In this document: positions 51,808-61,653 of the stretch, in pieces
How the letters are laid out: every line of letters starts with the position of its first letter
Numbering within the stretch: the stretch's first letter is position 1
NCBI GenBank assembly: GCA_035356615.1
Contig: DAOQSN010000001.1
Coordinates: 186,001 to 250,000 of the forward strand
DNA length: 64,000 bases
Origin: JAKQDH01 sp029558835
Lineage (GTDB): Bacteria > Planctomycetota > Phycisphaerae > UBA1845
Direction of reading: 5' to 3'
Notes under the pieces: generated by a model
The model's database searches: none
What the model was told of the DNA's origin: nothing
The model's input: only the letters and a program-made list of their open reading frames with translations
Program-made: the position numbers and the translations under genes

Positions 51808-53001
51808 GTGAGGCTGCCGATCGCAGAACGGGTCCGGTCCATCCAGCAGTCGGACATCCGGCGCTACTCGGCCATCTGCGCCGCGATGGGCGGGGTGAAC
51901 CTGTCGCAGGGCGTCTGCGATCAGCCGGCACCGGCCCAGGTCAAGGATGCCGCCTGTCGCGCCATCGCCGCTGACCATGCCACCTACACGAACCTGCGCG
52001 GGATTGCGGAGCTGCGCTCGGCCATCGCCCGCAAGATGCGGGATTTCAACGGCATCGAGTGTGACCCGGAGACGGAGGTCTGCGTCACCGTGGGCGCGGC
52101 CGGTGCCTTTGCCTGCGCTGCCCTGGCCACGCTCAACCCCGGCGATGAGTGCATCACCTTCTCCCCATTCTACAGCTACCACGTGAACCTCGTGCAGGTC
52201 ATCGGCGGGAAGGTCGTCTATGTGGACCTGCATCCGCCCGACTGGACGTTCGACCCCGCTGCGCTGGAGGCCGCCTGCACGGACCGCACGCGGATGATCG
52301 TCATCAACACGCCGGCCAACCCGACCGGGAAGGTCTTCTCCGCCGCCGAGCTGAAGCAGATCGCCGCCCTGGCAGTCAGACGCAACCTCTGGCTCGTCAC
52401 CGACGAGATCTACGAGTACATCACCTACGACAAGCCGCACGTCAGCGTCGGCAGCTTCCCCGCAGCGCGGGAGCGGACCCTGACGATCAGCGGCGCCTCG
52501 AAGACCTATGCCGTCACCGGCTGGCGCGTGGGTTACGTCGTCGGCAACGCCGACCTCATCTCCCGCCTGGCCGTGCTGAACGACCTGTTCTACATCTGCG
52601 CCCCGGCACCGCTGCAGCATGCCCTGCTGGCCGGACTCGCGCTGCCGGAAGAGTACTACACCCGGATGCGGGCGGACTATCGTCGCAAGCGCGAGGTGCT
52701 GGTTGACACGCTGCGGGCGATTGGCTTCGCCCCTTACGTGCCCGAAGGCAGCTACTATCTCCTGGCGGCCTATCCGAAGGGACGTTGGTCTTCGGCGCGG
52801 GCGGCCGCCGAGGCGATTCTGGAGCAGGTGGGCGTGGCCACCGTGCCCGGCTCGGCCTTCTACCGCAACCCGGCCGACGGAGACCGACAACTGCGCTTTT
52901 GCTTCGCCAAGAAATCAGCCGATCTACAGGAGGCTTGTGCGCGCTTGCGGCGGCTGGCGACGGGCACGTGCCAACCGGTGCCCAGCCGCGGCAATGCCTG
53001 A
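51808..53001 (+). CDS. class I/II pyridoxal-phosphate aminotransferase
   Basis: A 397-residue cytoplasmic fold-type I aminotransferase of the aspartate/aromatic group. GGVNLSQGVCDQPAP and YTNLRGIAELRSAIARKM form the N-terminal signature. VTVGAAGAFACAALATLNPGDE holds the phosphate-binding turn, VINTPANPTGKVFS and WLVTDEIYEYITYD the cofactor Asn and Asp/Tyr, and TISGASKTYAVTGWRVGYVV the PLP lysine. EGSYYLLAAYP and DRQLRFCFAK (substrate-carboxylate Arg) end it. The exact amino-acid substrate is not decidable. The GTG start at 51808 has AAGGAG eight bases upstream. A TlpA-like gene follows 57 bases after the stop. Confidence 0.93.
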   Translation: MRLPIAERVRSIQQSDIRRYSAICAAMGGVNLSQGVCDQPAPAQVKDAACRAIAADHATYTNLRGIAELRSAIARKMRDFNGIECDPETEVCVTVGAAGAFACAALATLNPGDECITFSPFYSYHVNLVQVIGGKVVYVDLHPPDWTFDPAALEAACTDRTRMIVINTPANPTGKVFSAAELKQIAALAVRRNLWLVTDEIYEYITYDKPHVSVGSFPAARERTLTISGASKTYAVTGWRVGYVVGNADLISRLAVLNDLFYICAPAPLQHALLAGLALPEEYYTRMRADYRRKREVLVDTLRAIGFAPYVPEGSYYLLAAYPKGRWSSARAAAEAILEQVGVATVPGSAFYRNPADGDRQLRFCFAKKSADLQEACARLRRLATGTCQPVPSRGNA

Positions 53002-53058
53002 CCTGCGTAACCCAGGAACCAGAAACGCCCCGCCGAAGTCGGGGCGAGGATGCCGAGC

Positions 53059-54177
53059 ATGAACCATCGTGTCCTCTCGAAGTCGCAGACGCTGAGCGTC
53101 ACCCGCACCCTGCTCGCCGCCGGGTTGCTCCTCGGTGCCACCGGCACCGTCTGGGCCGGTCCCACCCTCAAGACCGGCGATCCGGCGCCGCCGTTGAAGA
53201 TCACCGACTGGGTGAAAGGCCCGGCCGTCAATCTCGCCGACGGAGCGGGCAAGAAGGTGTATCTCCTGGAGTTCTGGGCCACCTGGTGCACCCCCTGCCT
53301 GGTGAGCATGCCCCACCTGACGGAGCTCCAGAAGAAGCACGGCAGCGATCTGGTCGTGGTGGGCATCACGCAGATGGACCCGCGCAACACCCTGTCGGCC
53401 GTGCGCGCCTTCGTCGATCGGCAGGGCAGCCGCCTGGGCTACGCGATCGGCTTCGAACGCGATGGCGCCACCTCCCGGGCGTACATGGATGCCGCGGGCG
53501 CGGAGGGCATCCCGCACGCCTTCCTCATCGGGCGTGACGGGCGCATCGCCTGGCAGGGCAGCCCCCTGGACCCCGTTTTTGACCAGGTCGTCGAGCAGGT
53601 GCTGGCCGGCACTTTCGACATCGCCCGCTCTCGACGCGAACAGGAAGCCCGCCCGCACATCCAGGCGTTCATGATGAAGGTGCAAATGCGGCAGTTCGCG
53701 GAAGCCGCCGACGCGCTGAAAAGAGCCCTGCAAGCCGACCCCGCAAACGAAATGGCTCTGAGCTTCCTGGAGTCCCTGTATCGGGAGCAACTCCAGGATC
53801 GGGCCGGCCTGCGCTCCTGGTACGAAGCCCACCTGAAGAAGTACAGCGACGACCTGGACGTCCAGGCCCTGACCGCCGAGACGATGCTCCACAGTACCGA
53901 CCTGAACTGGCGTTTCCCCGACCTCGCCTTCCCGGCCGCCCACGAGGCCTACCGCCGCGGCGCCGGACAGCACGCCGGGGCCGCCCAGGCTTATGCCTTT
54001 GCGCTGGCTACCGTGGGCCGCCTCGACGACGCGATCCAGGTCCAGCAGGAGGCAATCCCCCTGACCAACGGGGAGCGCCACAAGCAAGCGGAAGAGCGCC
54101 TGGAGTACTATCAGCTTTGCCGAAACCTGAGGGCGGAAGGGGTGCCGACACCCCCCGCCGATGCCCGACAGCCATGA
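53059..54177 (+). CDS. exported TlpA-like thioredoxin protein with TPR-like C-terminus
   Basis: A 372-residue exported redox protein. A basic start and RTLLAAGLLLGATGTVWAG form the signal peptide. Residues about 35-180 are a TlpA/ResA-type thioredoxin domain: TGDPAPPLKITDWVKGPAV, YLLEFWATWCTPCLVSMPHL with the CxxC pair, and GIPHAFLIGRDGRIAWQGSP with the cis-Pro and strand. The C-terminal 190 residues are helical repeats (QFAEAADALKRALQADPANE and DDAIQVQQEAIPLT-like units). It probably reduces or carries thiols in the periplasm. ATG 53059 follows GAGG by about nine bases. Its stop codon overlaps the recO start (ATGA), so the two are translationally coupled. Confidence 0.9.
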   Translation: MNHRVLSKSQTLSVTRTLLAAGLLLGATGTVWAGPTLKTGDPAPPLKITDWVKGPAVNLADGAGKKVYLLEFWATWCTPCLVSMPHLTELQKKHGSDLVVVGITQMDPRNTLSAVRAFVDRQGSRLGYAIGFERDGATSRAYMDAAGAEGIPHAFLIGRDGRIAWQGSPLDPVFDQVVEQVLAGTFDIARSRREQEARPHIQAFMMKVQMRQFAEAADALKRALQADPANEMALSFLESLYREQLQDRAGLRSWYEAHLKKYSDDLDVQALTAETMLHSTDLNWRFPDLAFPAAHEAYRRGAGQHAGAAQAYAFALATVGRLDDAIQVQQEAIPLTNGERHKQAEERLEYYQLCRNLRAEGVPTPPADARQP

Positions 54178-55004
54178 CCATCCTGCACGACGAAGCGATT
54201 GTTCTCCATCGCCTCGATTACTCGGAAACCTCGCAGGTGCTGGTCCTGTTCACCCCCACCCACGGGAAGGTGCGCGCGATCGGCAAAGGCATCAAACGGG
54301 GCACAAAGAGCCGCATCGCCGTCGGCATCGACTTGCTCGAACGCGGGACCGCGGTGTTCAGCACCCGCGGCGAACGCTCCGAGACCCTTGCCACCCTCAC
54401 CGAGTGGAAGCCCCGTAGCGCGTTTCTGGGTCTGCGCGAGCGCCTGCCCCGCCTGTACGCCGCCCAGTATGCCGCCCAGCTTACGGCGCAACTCACCGCG
54501 GACTGGGACCCCCACCCCGCGCTCTTCGAGGCCCTCGGCGACTGCCTCCTCTGCCTGGCGGAGGCCGACGAGGTCCTCGGCGTCGTGGTGGCCTACCAGC
54601 AGGTGCTCCTGCGCGAGATCGGGTTGCAGCCGCGGTTCGACTGCTGTAGCGGCTGCGGCCGGTCTACGGAACTCACCCATTTCTCGTCGCTGGAGGGCGG
54701 CCTGCTCTGCCGCCACTGCGAGCCCGCCCACGTGGAGAAGCGTGAACTCACCCCGGATGCTCTCGCCCTGCTGCGCGAGAGTCCTTGCTTCACCCCGTCG
54801 TCGCCACTGGAACCGCCTCGGGCTGGCTCGCCCGGCGAAGCCGCCCCCGCGCCGGCAACACCGGCACCGGGGCCCACTCTCCCCTCAGCCGCGGTACGGG
54901 GCGCCTTCGACGTGCTCAACTACCACATTGCCCACATCCTGGGCCGGGAACCGCAACTGGCCGACCTGCTCGTACCGCCGGCACAACGCCGACGCCTGCA
55001 CTGA
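54174..55004 (+). CDS. recO: DNA repair protein RecO
   Basis: RecO anneals single strands and with RecF and RecR loads RecA onto gaps. The 276 residues have the N-terminal OB-fold (AIVLHRLDYSETSQVLVLFT, HGKVRAIGKGIKRGTK), a helical middle and a zinc module CCSGCG...CRHCE (about residues 158-184). A Pro/Ala/Gly-rich insertion at about 208-240 precedes the final helix AFDVLNYHIAHILGREPQL. The start is ATG 54174, overlapping the stop codon of the TlpA-like gene by ATGA; coupling to an envelope redox gene is unusual but is what the sequence shows. Confidence 0.95.
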   Translation: MTILHDEAIVLHRLDYSETSQVLVLFTPTHGKVRAIGKGIKRGTKSRIAVGIDLLERGTAVFSTRGERSETLATLTEWKPRSAFLGLRERLPRLYAAQYAAQLTAQLTADWDPHPALFEALGDCLLCLAEADEVLGVVVAYQQVLLREIGLQPRFDCCSGCGRSTELTHFSSLEGGLLCRHCEPAHVEKRELTPDALALLRESPCFTPSSPLEPPRAGSPGEAAPAPATPAPGPTLPSAAVRGAFDVLNYHIAHILGREPQLADLLVPPAQRRRLH

Positions 55005-55163
55005 ACGGTCGCCGGCCCGTTCAGCGCACACCGCGGCGCGCCTCGCACATCGGTGCCCTTGATACTGCGGTCCGTCCAAACGAGCGCGGTTGCGTAGGTC
55101 TGCAAGCCGTGCGCGCCGGCAGCCACCCGCGGTGTTTGGGTGGGCACGGCAACCGGCGCCGGC

Positions 55164-56507
<1,344 letters not shown>

Positions 56508-56577
56508 GGCCTATCCACGCCCAATACCGTCTCCCCGTGTCCGGGCGCCTCACCCGGGCCACGTCACGCCTTGCAGG

Positions 56578-57057
56578 CTACGCCGGGCGCACCAGGAACA
56601 GCGGCTGACCGTATTCGACCGCCTGTTCGTTCTTGACCAGGATCGTCTCGATGGTGCCCTCAACGTCCGCCTTAATCTCGTTAAACACCTTCATGGCTTC
56701 CAGGACGCAGACCACGGTTTCGGGCTCGACCACGGAGCCGGTGGATACATAGGGCAGGGCGTCGGGCGCGGAGGAGGCATAAAACGTCCCCACCATCGGC
56801 GAACTGATCGGGATAAGCTTCTTCTCCTCGGGTGGAGGCGGGGGCGCAGGCGCCGGGGGCGGCGCAGCCGGAACCGGGCCCGGAGCGATGATGGGCACCG
56901 TGGGGACGCCATTGGGCAGGCGGAGGGTCTCCACCGCCGCCGTCGGGTTAGCCCGCCGGAGATTGACCTCCTCCTCCCCGTCGCGGAGCGACAACTCGGC
57001 GAGGTCGTTCTCCAACATCATCTGGATAAGTTGGCGAATCTTGTCGATGTCGAGCAA
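56578..57057 (-). CDS. accB: biotin carboxyl carrier protein of acetyl-CoA carboxylase
   Basis: Carries biotin between AccC and the carboxyltransferase. The 159 residues have the N-terminal helix MLDIDKIRQLIQMMLENDLA, a Pro/Ala-rich thumb-linker (APPPAPAPPPPPEEKK) and a biotinyl domain ending the protein, with the biotin-accepting Lys123 in VLEAMKVFNEI. SPMVGTFYASSAPDA is the usual entry to that domain. The start is inferred to be TTG at 57057, since GGAG precedes it by about eight bases and the residues from there match AccB. The frame is open to 57159 but that segment is not AccB-like. In an operon with accC. Confidence 0.96.
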   Translation of the reverse strand: MLDIDKIRQLIQMMLENDLAELSLRDGEEEVNLRRANPTAAVETLRLPNGVPTVPIIAPGPVPAAPPPAPAPPPPPEEKKLIPISSPMVGTFYASSAPDALPYVSTGSVVEPETVVCVLEAMKVFNEIKADVEGTIETILVKNEQAVEYGQPLFLVRPA

Positions 57058-57227
57058 ATTGACCGCTCCGCTGAACCGGATCCGCGGCCCTGTCCGCGTA
57101 TGCGTCACAGCGCTGCCCCGGCGGACGCCACCCAGGGCAACCACGCTCCGCGGAATCACGCCCAGCAGCCCGTGGACCGCTTACGTCGGCCACGGGGGGC
57201 CGACGCTACCGCAAGGGGCCCTCAGCG

Positions 57228-58343
57228 TCAGGGCTTGATGACCATGTCCGCGAGGTTCTTGGGCAGTCGGCTGAGGACGCGGCAACCGTTGGGCGCCACC
57301 ACCACATCGTCCTCGATGCGCACACCCCCGACGCCGGGCAGATAGATGCCGGGCTCGACGGTTACGACCATGCCTTCCGCGAGCGGCTCCTTCGAGCGCC
57401 AACTCAGGGAGGGGGCCTCGTGCACGTCGAGCCCCAGCCCATGCCCCAGGCCGTGCCCAAACTCCTTACCATACCCCGCCTGGGTGATGTAGTCCCGCGC
57501 GACCTTGTCCACGTCGCACATGCGTGCTCCGGGCCGAATGGCCGCAATCGCCCGAAGCTGCGCCGCCAGGACGATCTCATAGACCTCGCCCAAGCGGGGC
57601 GGAATCCTACCGATGAAGACCACTCGCGTCAAATCGCTCGCGTAGAATGGACAGCGGGCGCCCCAATCCATCAGCAAGGCTGAACCCATCCGGACTTTGC
57701 GCCGACCGGGGACGGCGTGCGGCAGGGCGGCATTCGGGCCTTCCGCCAGGATGGTGGGGAAGGAGGGGCCGGAGGCGCCGCGGGCGCGCATTTCGTATTC
57801 CAGGCGAGCGGCCAGTTCCACCTCGGTCATGCCGAGGCAGATCTGCTTGCAGACGGCCCGGAACGCCTCCTCCGCCACGCGCAGGGCCTGCCGCAGCAGG
57901 ACCAGCTCGCTGTCGTCCTTGTGCTTGCGCATGTCGCTGAGGATGGGCGGCGCCTTAACAAGGCGCGTGGCGCCGTTGAGCTTGCGCAACTGGTCGTGGT
58001 CGTCGAGGGTCAGGGCATCGCCCTGGACGGCCACGCGCCGCAGTTTGAGCTGCCTGCAGACGTTGGCGATCTCGTCGTTGAGCAGCATCTTGCGCAGCCA
58101 GCGCTTCGCCCAGGGACACTCCTCGTTGAAGGACGTCTCGAAGCGTCCGTCAGTGATGACGTGGACCTCGCGCGGCAGGACGAGCACGGCCGAGTCCTCC
58201 CCGGTGAAGCCGGTGAGGTAGTAGCCGTCCATGCGCTTGGAGAGCAGGTAGGCGCCGATGCCATGCTTCTTCATGTCGCGCCGGCAGCGGGCCAACCGCT
58301 GCTTGATGATCGCCGACGGACCGGAGACTTTGTGCTTTGCCAT
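57228..58343 (-). CDS. M24 metallopeptidase (Xaa-Pro aminopeptidase-like)
   Basis: A 371-residue cytoplasmic pita-bread metallopeptidase. An N-terminal creatinase-like domain (RMDGYYLTGFTGEDSAVLVL) is followed by the catalytic domain. All five metal ligands are in place: Asp in LLMDWGARCPFYASDLTR (both Asp positions), His in GLGHGLGLDVHEAPSLS, Glu in VVTVEPGIYLPG and Glu in GVRIEDDVVV. The GHGLGHGLGLDVHE motif is diagnostic. It lies 170 bases upstream of accB on the same strand, so read-through is possible. The ATG at 58343 has a weak ribosome-binding site. PepP and PepQ cannot be separated by eye. Confidence 0.93.
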   Translation of the reverse strand: MAKHKVSGPSAIIKQRLARCRRDMKKHGIGAYLLSKRMDGYYLTGFTGEDSAVLVLPREVHVITDGRFETSFNEECPWAKRWLRKMLLNDEIANVCRQLKLRRVAVQGDALTLDDHDQLRKLNGATRLVKAPPILSDMRKHKDDSELVLLRQALRVAEEAFRAVCKQICLGMTEVELAARLEYEMRARGASGPSFPTILAEGPNAALPHAVPGRRKVRMGSALLMDWGARCPFYASDLTRVVFIGRIPPRLGEVYEIVLAAQLRAIAAIRPGARMCDVDKVARDYITQAGYGKEFGHGLGHGLGLDVHEAPSLSWRSKEPLAEGMVVTVEPGIYLPGVGGVRIEDDVVVAPNGCRVLSRLPKNLADMVIKP

Positions 58344-58681
58344 GATCGAGACGCTCACTTTCTTAGGGTACACCGTGCCGCGGGGCGGTGGCACCGAACC
58401 GCGGCGCACCCGGCCCGTCCGCCCGCGGCCGGCACTTGCGGGAAGTCCGCCGCGCGATGCCGGGGCGCAGACCCACTCCGCGAAAACCCCAGGTATGATG
58501 CGGGGTTCTGCCGCACCTGTCAAAGGCCGGACGCGTGGGCGAGCGCTGCCGCCGCGGGGCACGGGAACCTTGACGCACAGCGCCTCGCAACCTACGGTAG
58601 CACCGTCCGGCCGACATCGGGCAGGGCGATGCCGCGGAGACGGGTCAGCGGCGTGGCTGTGCGCGGCCGATCCGACGGGTT

Positions 58682-59010
58682 TCGCTCGCCCTCCGGGCGA
58701 GGAGAGACAAAGGGGATTGGTCCAACTCCCAGGGCCTGGAAGGCCCTGGCAACGCGCGTCCGCCCTCCGGGCGGAGAAGGCAATCCATTACCAGCAGGAG
58801 ACGACATTCACTCTGAGCGGTGTCGATTCGGTCATCCCGGGTAGAGGAAAACGTTTGCCGCGGAGAGAAGACAACGCCTGCCGCGGGGAGAGGACAACAC
58901 CTGCCGCGGAGACAACGGAACGCAGGCTGCGAAGAGAAGGGAACGCTTGCTCTTCGCCCGGAGGGCGCACGGTCGTTGCCAGGGACTTTAAGTCCCTGGT
59001 AGGCAGCCTG
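58682..59010. repeat. family B repeat blocks, inverted relative to 27453
   Basis: Within the 755-base gap, 58682-58780 (CTCGCCCTCCGGGCGAGGAG, CAGGGCCTGGAAGGCCCTGG) and 58950-59010 (CTTCGCCCGGAGGGCGCACG, CGTTGCCAGGGACTTTAAG followed by TCCCTGG) match, reversed, the two blocks at 27453-27655. Every block is palindromic. No protein gene is present in the gap. Confidence 0.7.
58841..58931 (+). repeat. 23-base imperfect tandem repeat
   Basis: Four units of about 23 bases, best seen as GAGAGAAGACAACGCCTGCC then GCG, repeated with changes (GGGAGAGGACAACACCTGCC next). The first and last units are degraded. It lies between the two family B blocks and is found nowhere else in the window. Confidence 0.5.
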
Positions 59011-59098
59011 TTTCTTCTCTTCTTCTTCCCGCCCCGGTTGAAGGATCGCCGCGTAGTGCACAGCAGAGCACGGACAGCCGTCCCGCGGAGTACGCTCC

Positions 59099-59926
59099 AT
59101 GAACCCACCCAGGCACGCCCGGATCAGCAATGTCCCTTTGGGAGCCGGTTCCCCCCTGGCACTGATCGCCGGGCCCTGCGTCATCGAGTCCGCCGAGCAC
59201 ACGCTTCGCCTGGCCGAGGCGCTGGCGCGGGCGTGCGCGCAGAAACAGGTTCCCTTCGTCTTCAAGGCCAGCTTCGACAAGGCCAATCGCTCAAGCGTGG
59301 ACAGCTTTCGCGGTCCGGGCCTGGAGGAGGGCCTGGGCATTCTCGCGCGCGTGCGGCGCGCGGTCGGCGTACCGGTGCTTTCCGACATTCACGAGCCGGC
59401 GCAGGCGGCGACGGCCGGTGAGGTGCTGGACTGCGTGCAGATTCCCGCCTTCCTCTGCCGCCAGACCGACCTGCTGGTGGCGGCCGCCCGGACCGGACGC
59501 TGCGTGAACGTCAAGAAGGGTCAGTTCATGGCACCGGAGGAGATGGGCAACGTCGCCGGCAAGCTCAACGCCTCCGGTTGCGACAACTTCCTGCTGACCG
59601 AGCGGGGGACGTTCTTCGGTTATCACCGGCTGGTAAATGACATGACGGCCATTCCGCGCATGCAGGCGCTGGCGCCAGTGGTGTTCGACGCCACCCACAG
59701 TTGCCAGCTTCCCGGCGGCGCGGGCACGCAGAGCGGCGGCTTGCGGGAGTACGTGGGCACGCTGGCGGCGGCGGCGGTGGCGGCCGGCGCGGATGGTGTC
59801 TTCATGGAGGTCCACGACGACCCCGACCACGCCCGCAGCGACCCGGCCACGGTGTATCCGCTGACACAATTCCCAGTGCTGCTGGCACGGCTGGTGCGCC
59901 TGGCGGAGATTGTGCGCAGTGCGTGA
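59099..59926 (+). CDS. kdsA: 3-deoxy-8-phosphooctulonate synthase
   Basis: Condenses PEP with arabinose 5-phosphate to KDO-8-phosphate, for the inner core of lipopolysaccharide. The 275 residues form the family's TIM barrel: LIAGPCVIESAEH with Cys27, FVFKASFDKANRSSVDSFRG, VLSDIHEPAQ, VQIPAFLCRQTDLLVAAART, CVNVKKGQFMAPEEM, LTERGTFFGYHRLVND, and the metal ligands VVFDATHSCQ (His) and GVFMEVHDDPDHARSD (Glu and Asp). The Cys in AGPC marks the metal-dependent class, unlike the Asn of the E. coli enzyme. GGAG about nine bases upstream supports ATG 59099. Other LPS genes are not nearby. Confidence 0.96.
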   Translation: MNPPRHARISNVPLGAGSPLALIAGPCVIESAEHTLRLAEALARACAQKQVPFVFKASFDKANRSSVDSFRGPGLEEGLGILARVRRAVGVPVLSDIHEPAQAATAGEVLDCVQIPAFLCRQTDLLVAAARTGRCVNVKKGQFMAPEEMGNVAGKLNASGCDNFLLTERGTFFGYHRLVNDMTAIPRMQALAPVVFDATHSCQLPGGAGTQSGGLREYVGTLAAAAVAAGADGVFMEVHDDPDHARSDPATVYPLTQFPVLLARLVRLAEIVRSA

Positions 59927-59992
59927 GGCTGAGGGCGTCGTCCCCGGGGCTGAGCGGTGAGGGTGGCTGCGCTCCGCCGGCGGTCGAGGTCC

Positions 59993-60066
59993 GACCGAGC
60001 CCGAGCGGAAGCGAGGGACACCGCGCGGCGTTGCGTCATGTCCCTCGCTGCCGCTTGGGGTTGGCT
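59993..60066. repeat. hairpin containing the family E 21-mer
   Basis: CCGAGCCCGAGCGGAAGCGA (59995 on) continues GGGACA, and after about 20 bases TGTCCCTCGCTGCCGCTTGG followed by GGTTGGCTC pairs back with it. The same 21-mer occurs unpaired at 51194 and 63948. It follows kdsA. Confidence 0.55.
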
Positions 60067-60145
60067 CAGCAACCCGGTTCGTGCAGACCGGTCCAGCGTT
60101 ACGGTCGCGCAACGTTTCCGGACCGCTACGGCTGAGCGGCCCTGA

Positions 60146-60252
60146 CAGCCTGTTGAAGAAGTAGCGTCGGCCCCCGCGGCCGACGTAGAGGACCTCAAAT
60201 GCACCGGTTTCCAGGGCACCAAGTGCGTTCCGAACGCCCTTCAACAGGCTGC
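60146..60252 (+). repeat. family C repeat with paired ends
   Basis: Left end CAGCCTGTTGAAGAAGTAGC and right end CCCTTCAACAGGCTG are inverted repeats of each other. The inside holds CGTCGGCCCCCGCGGCCGAC and CTCAAATGCACCGG, shared with 13281-13380. Size and ends suggest a non-autonomous mobile element (MITE-like); no target-site duplication is evident. Confidence 0.6.
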
Positions 60253-60300
60253 TAAGGCAAACGCGCGGGGTTACGGGGAGTCCGCCGACGTGTGCCCGCG

Positions 60301-60330
60301 TTGACTCTGCCCCGGCGGGAGCGTTATAAT
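60301..60330 (+). promoter_or_regulatory. strong sigma-70-like promoter of the FG-GAP protein gene
   Basis: TTGACT, an 18-base spacer and a perfect TATAAT. The expected leader runs about 67 bases to the start at 60404. This is the best consensus match noted in the window. Confidence 0.7.
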
Positions 60331-60403
60331 ACCTACCCAATCCAGAGCATCTCACGGAGAGGTGAACAGCGACTGCTGAACTGCGAGAGGTCAGGGGGGG
60401 AAC

Positions 60404-61561
60404 ATGGCACAGCGTACACTGGCGGGCGTTGTGGGCGTGGTGGTGATGGGGATTGCCGGCGGCGGCACGGGGAGCGCAGCCTTCGGGCAGCTTCAACTCA
60501 GCGGTGAGCAATTCGTAACCGCCGACGGGGCGCCGATTGTCGTGCCGGGTTACTCCGTCCCGTCGCTGGCCGACTGGAACAACGACGGGCTGTTGGACCT
60601 CATCATCGGCGAAGGCGGCGATGGAATCACGCCGCTGGTGCGCGTCTACCTGAACGTGGGCACGGCGTCCGACCCGCAATTCTCGGGCTTCTTCTACGCC
60701 CAAACGCAAAGTGGCGACCTGACGGTTCCCACGCTGGGGTGCCTGGGGATATTCCCGCGCGTCGTCCAGTGGGACGGTGACGGGCGCAAGGACCTGCTGG
60801 CCGGTCTTGCCGATGGGACCGTACAGGTGTTCCTGAACATCAATACCGACGCCGATCCCCTTTTCGACGACGGCACCTTCCTCGAGGTCGGCTTGCCCGG
60901 CTCCAAGGTCAACATCGACATCGGTGCCCGCGCGACCCCCATCGCGGTCGACTGGAACCTGGATGGCCGCAAGGACCTCGTCGTGGGCGGGGTCGATGGT
61001 CGCATCCACGTCTTCCTCAACGAGGGGACTGATACTGCTCCCGATTTCCGCGCGCAGACCTACGCCCAGGCGCACGGGGCGGAGCTGTTCCTCGTTGGCG
61101 GGCGCTCCAGCCCGGTGTTCATGGACTTCGACGGCGACGGTAAGCGCGACCTGCTGAGCGGCGATACCACCGGCGAACTGGTCTTCTATGCCAACACCGG
61201 CACCGACGCCGCCCCCAGCTTCGGGGACTTTGAACTGGTACGCAGCCTGGGAGTGGTGATCACCCTGCCGGACTACGAGCGGACGCGGCCGTTCGTGGGG
61301 GACTGGGACAACGACGGACAGTTCGACGTCATCGTGGGGTACGGCGACGGGAAGGTCCGGCACTATCGCGACCTGCAGGGTCTGTGTGACTTCGATAGTG
61401 ACCGGGACGTGGACGTGAACGACTACGCTGCGTTCGAGGGCTGCCTGGGCGGGCCGGACGTACCCATCGGCGGGTGCAGCCTCGGTCCGGACCTCGATGA
61501 GGACGGCGACATCGACCTCCACGACGTGGCACTGTTCCAGATCTTGTTCACCGGCGAATGA
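60404..61561 (+). CDS. secreted FG-GAP/VCBS-repeat protein with dockerin-like C-terminus
   Basis: A 385-residue exported protein. MAQRTLAGVVGVVVMGIAGGG forms a signal peptide ending near AFGQ. The body is a beta-propeller of FG-GAP/VCBS repeats, each with an Asp-rich calcium loop: PSLADWNNDGLLDLIIGEG, VVQWDGDGRKDLLAG, AVDWNLDGRKDLVVGG, FMDFDGDGKRDLLSG and VGDWDNDGQFDVIVGYG. The C-terminus has two more EF-hand-like loops, CDFDSDRDVDVNDYAAFEGC and GPDLDEDGDIDLHDVALFQ, joined by LGGPDVPIGGC, closely like the tail of the protein at 47104. A G-rich ribosome-binding site precedes ATG 60404. Likely a calcium-dependent surface or exported protein; ligand unknown. Confidence 0.9.
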   Translation: MAQRTLAGVVGVVVMGIAGGGTGSAAFGQLQLSGEQFVTADGAPIVVPGYSVPSLADWNNDGLLDLIIGEGGDGITPLVRVYLNVGTASDPQFSGFFYAQTQSGDLTVPTLGCLGIFPRVVQWDGDGRKDLLAGLADGTVQVFLNINTDADPLFDDGTFLEVGLPGSKVNIDIGARATPIAVDWNLDGRKDLVVGGVDGRIHVFLNEGTDTAPDFRAQTYAQAHGAELFLVGGRSSPVFMDFDGDGKRDLLSGDTTGELVFYANTGTDAAPSFGDFELVRSLGVVITLPDYERTRPFVGDWDNDGQFDVIVGYGDGKVRHYRDLQGLCDFDSDRDVDVNDYAAFEGCLGGPDVPIGGCSLGPDLDEDGDIDLHDVALFQILFTGE

Positions 61562-61597
61562 TGAATGCAGGATGTTGAATGCAGATAGATGAAGGAA

Positions 61598-61645
61598 GAA
61601 TGCAGAAAGGGCAAGCACGATCGACGTTCCCCCCTTTCTGCATTC
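61598..61645. terminator. probable bidirectional hairpin terminator
   Basis: GAATGCAGAAAGGG (61598-61611) pairs perfectly over 14 bases with CCCTTTCTGCATTC (61632-61645), with a 20-base loop, between the convergent FG-GAP and DUF2339 genes. No long T-run follows, so efficiency is uncertain. Confidence 0.5.
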
Positions 61646-61653
61646 TTACTTCT

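Noticed and set aside
55001..55024. CTGAACGG...CCGTTCAG stem as a terminator between recO and accC
   Set aside because: It overlaps the recO stop, has only eight pairs and no T-run; too weak to annotate as a terminator.
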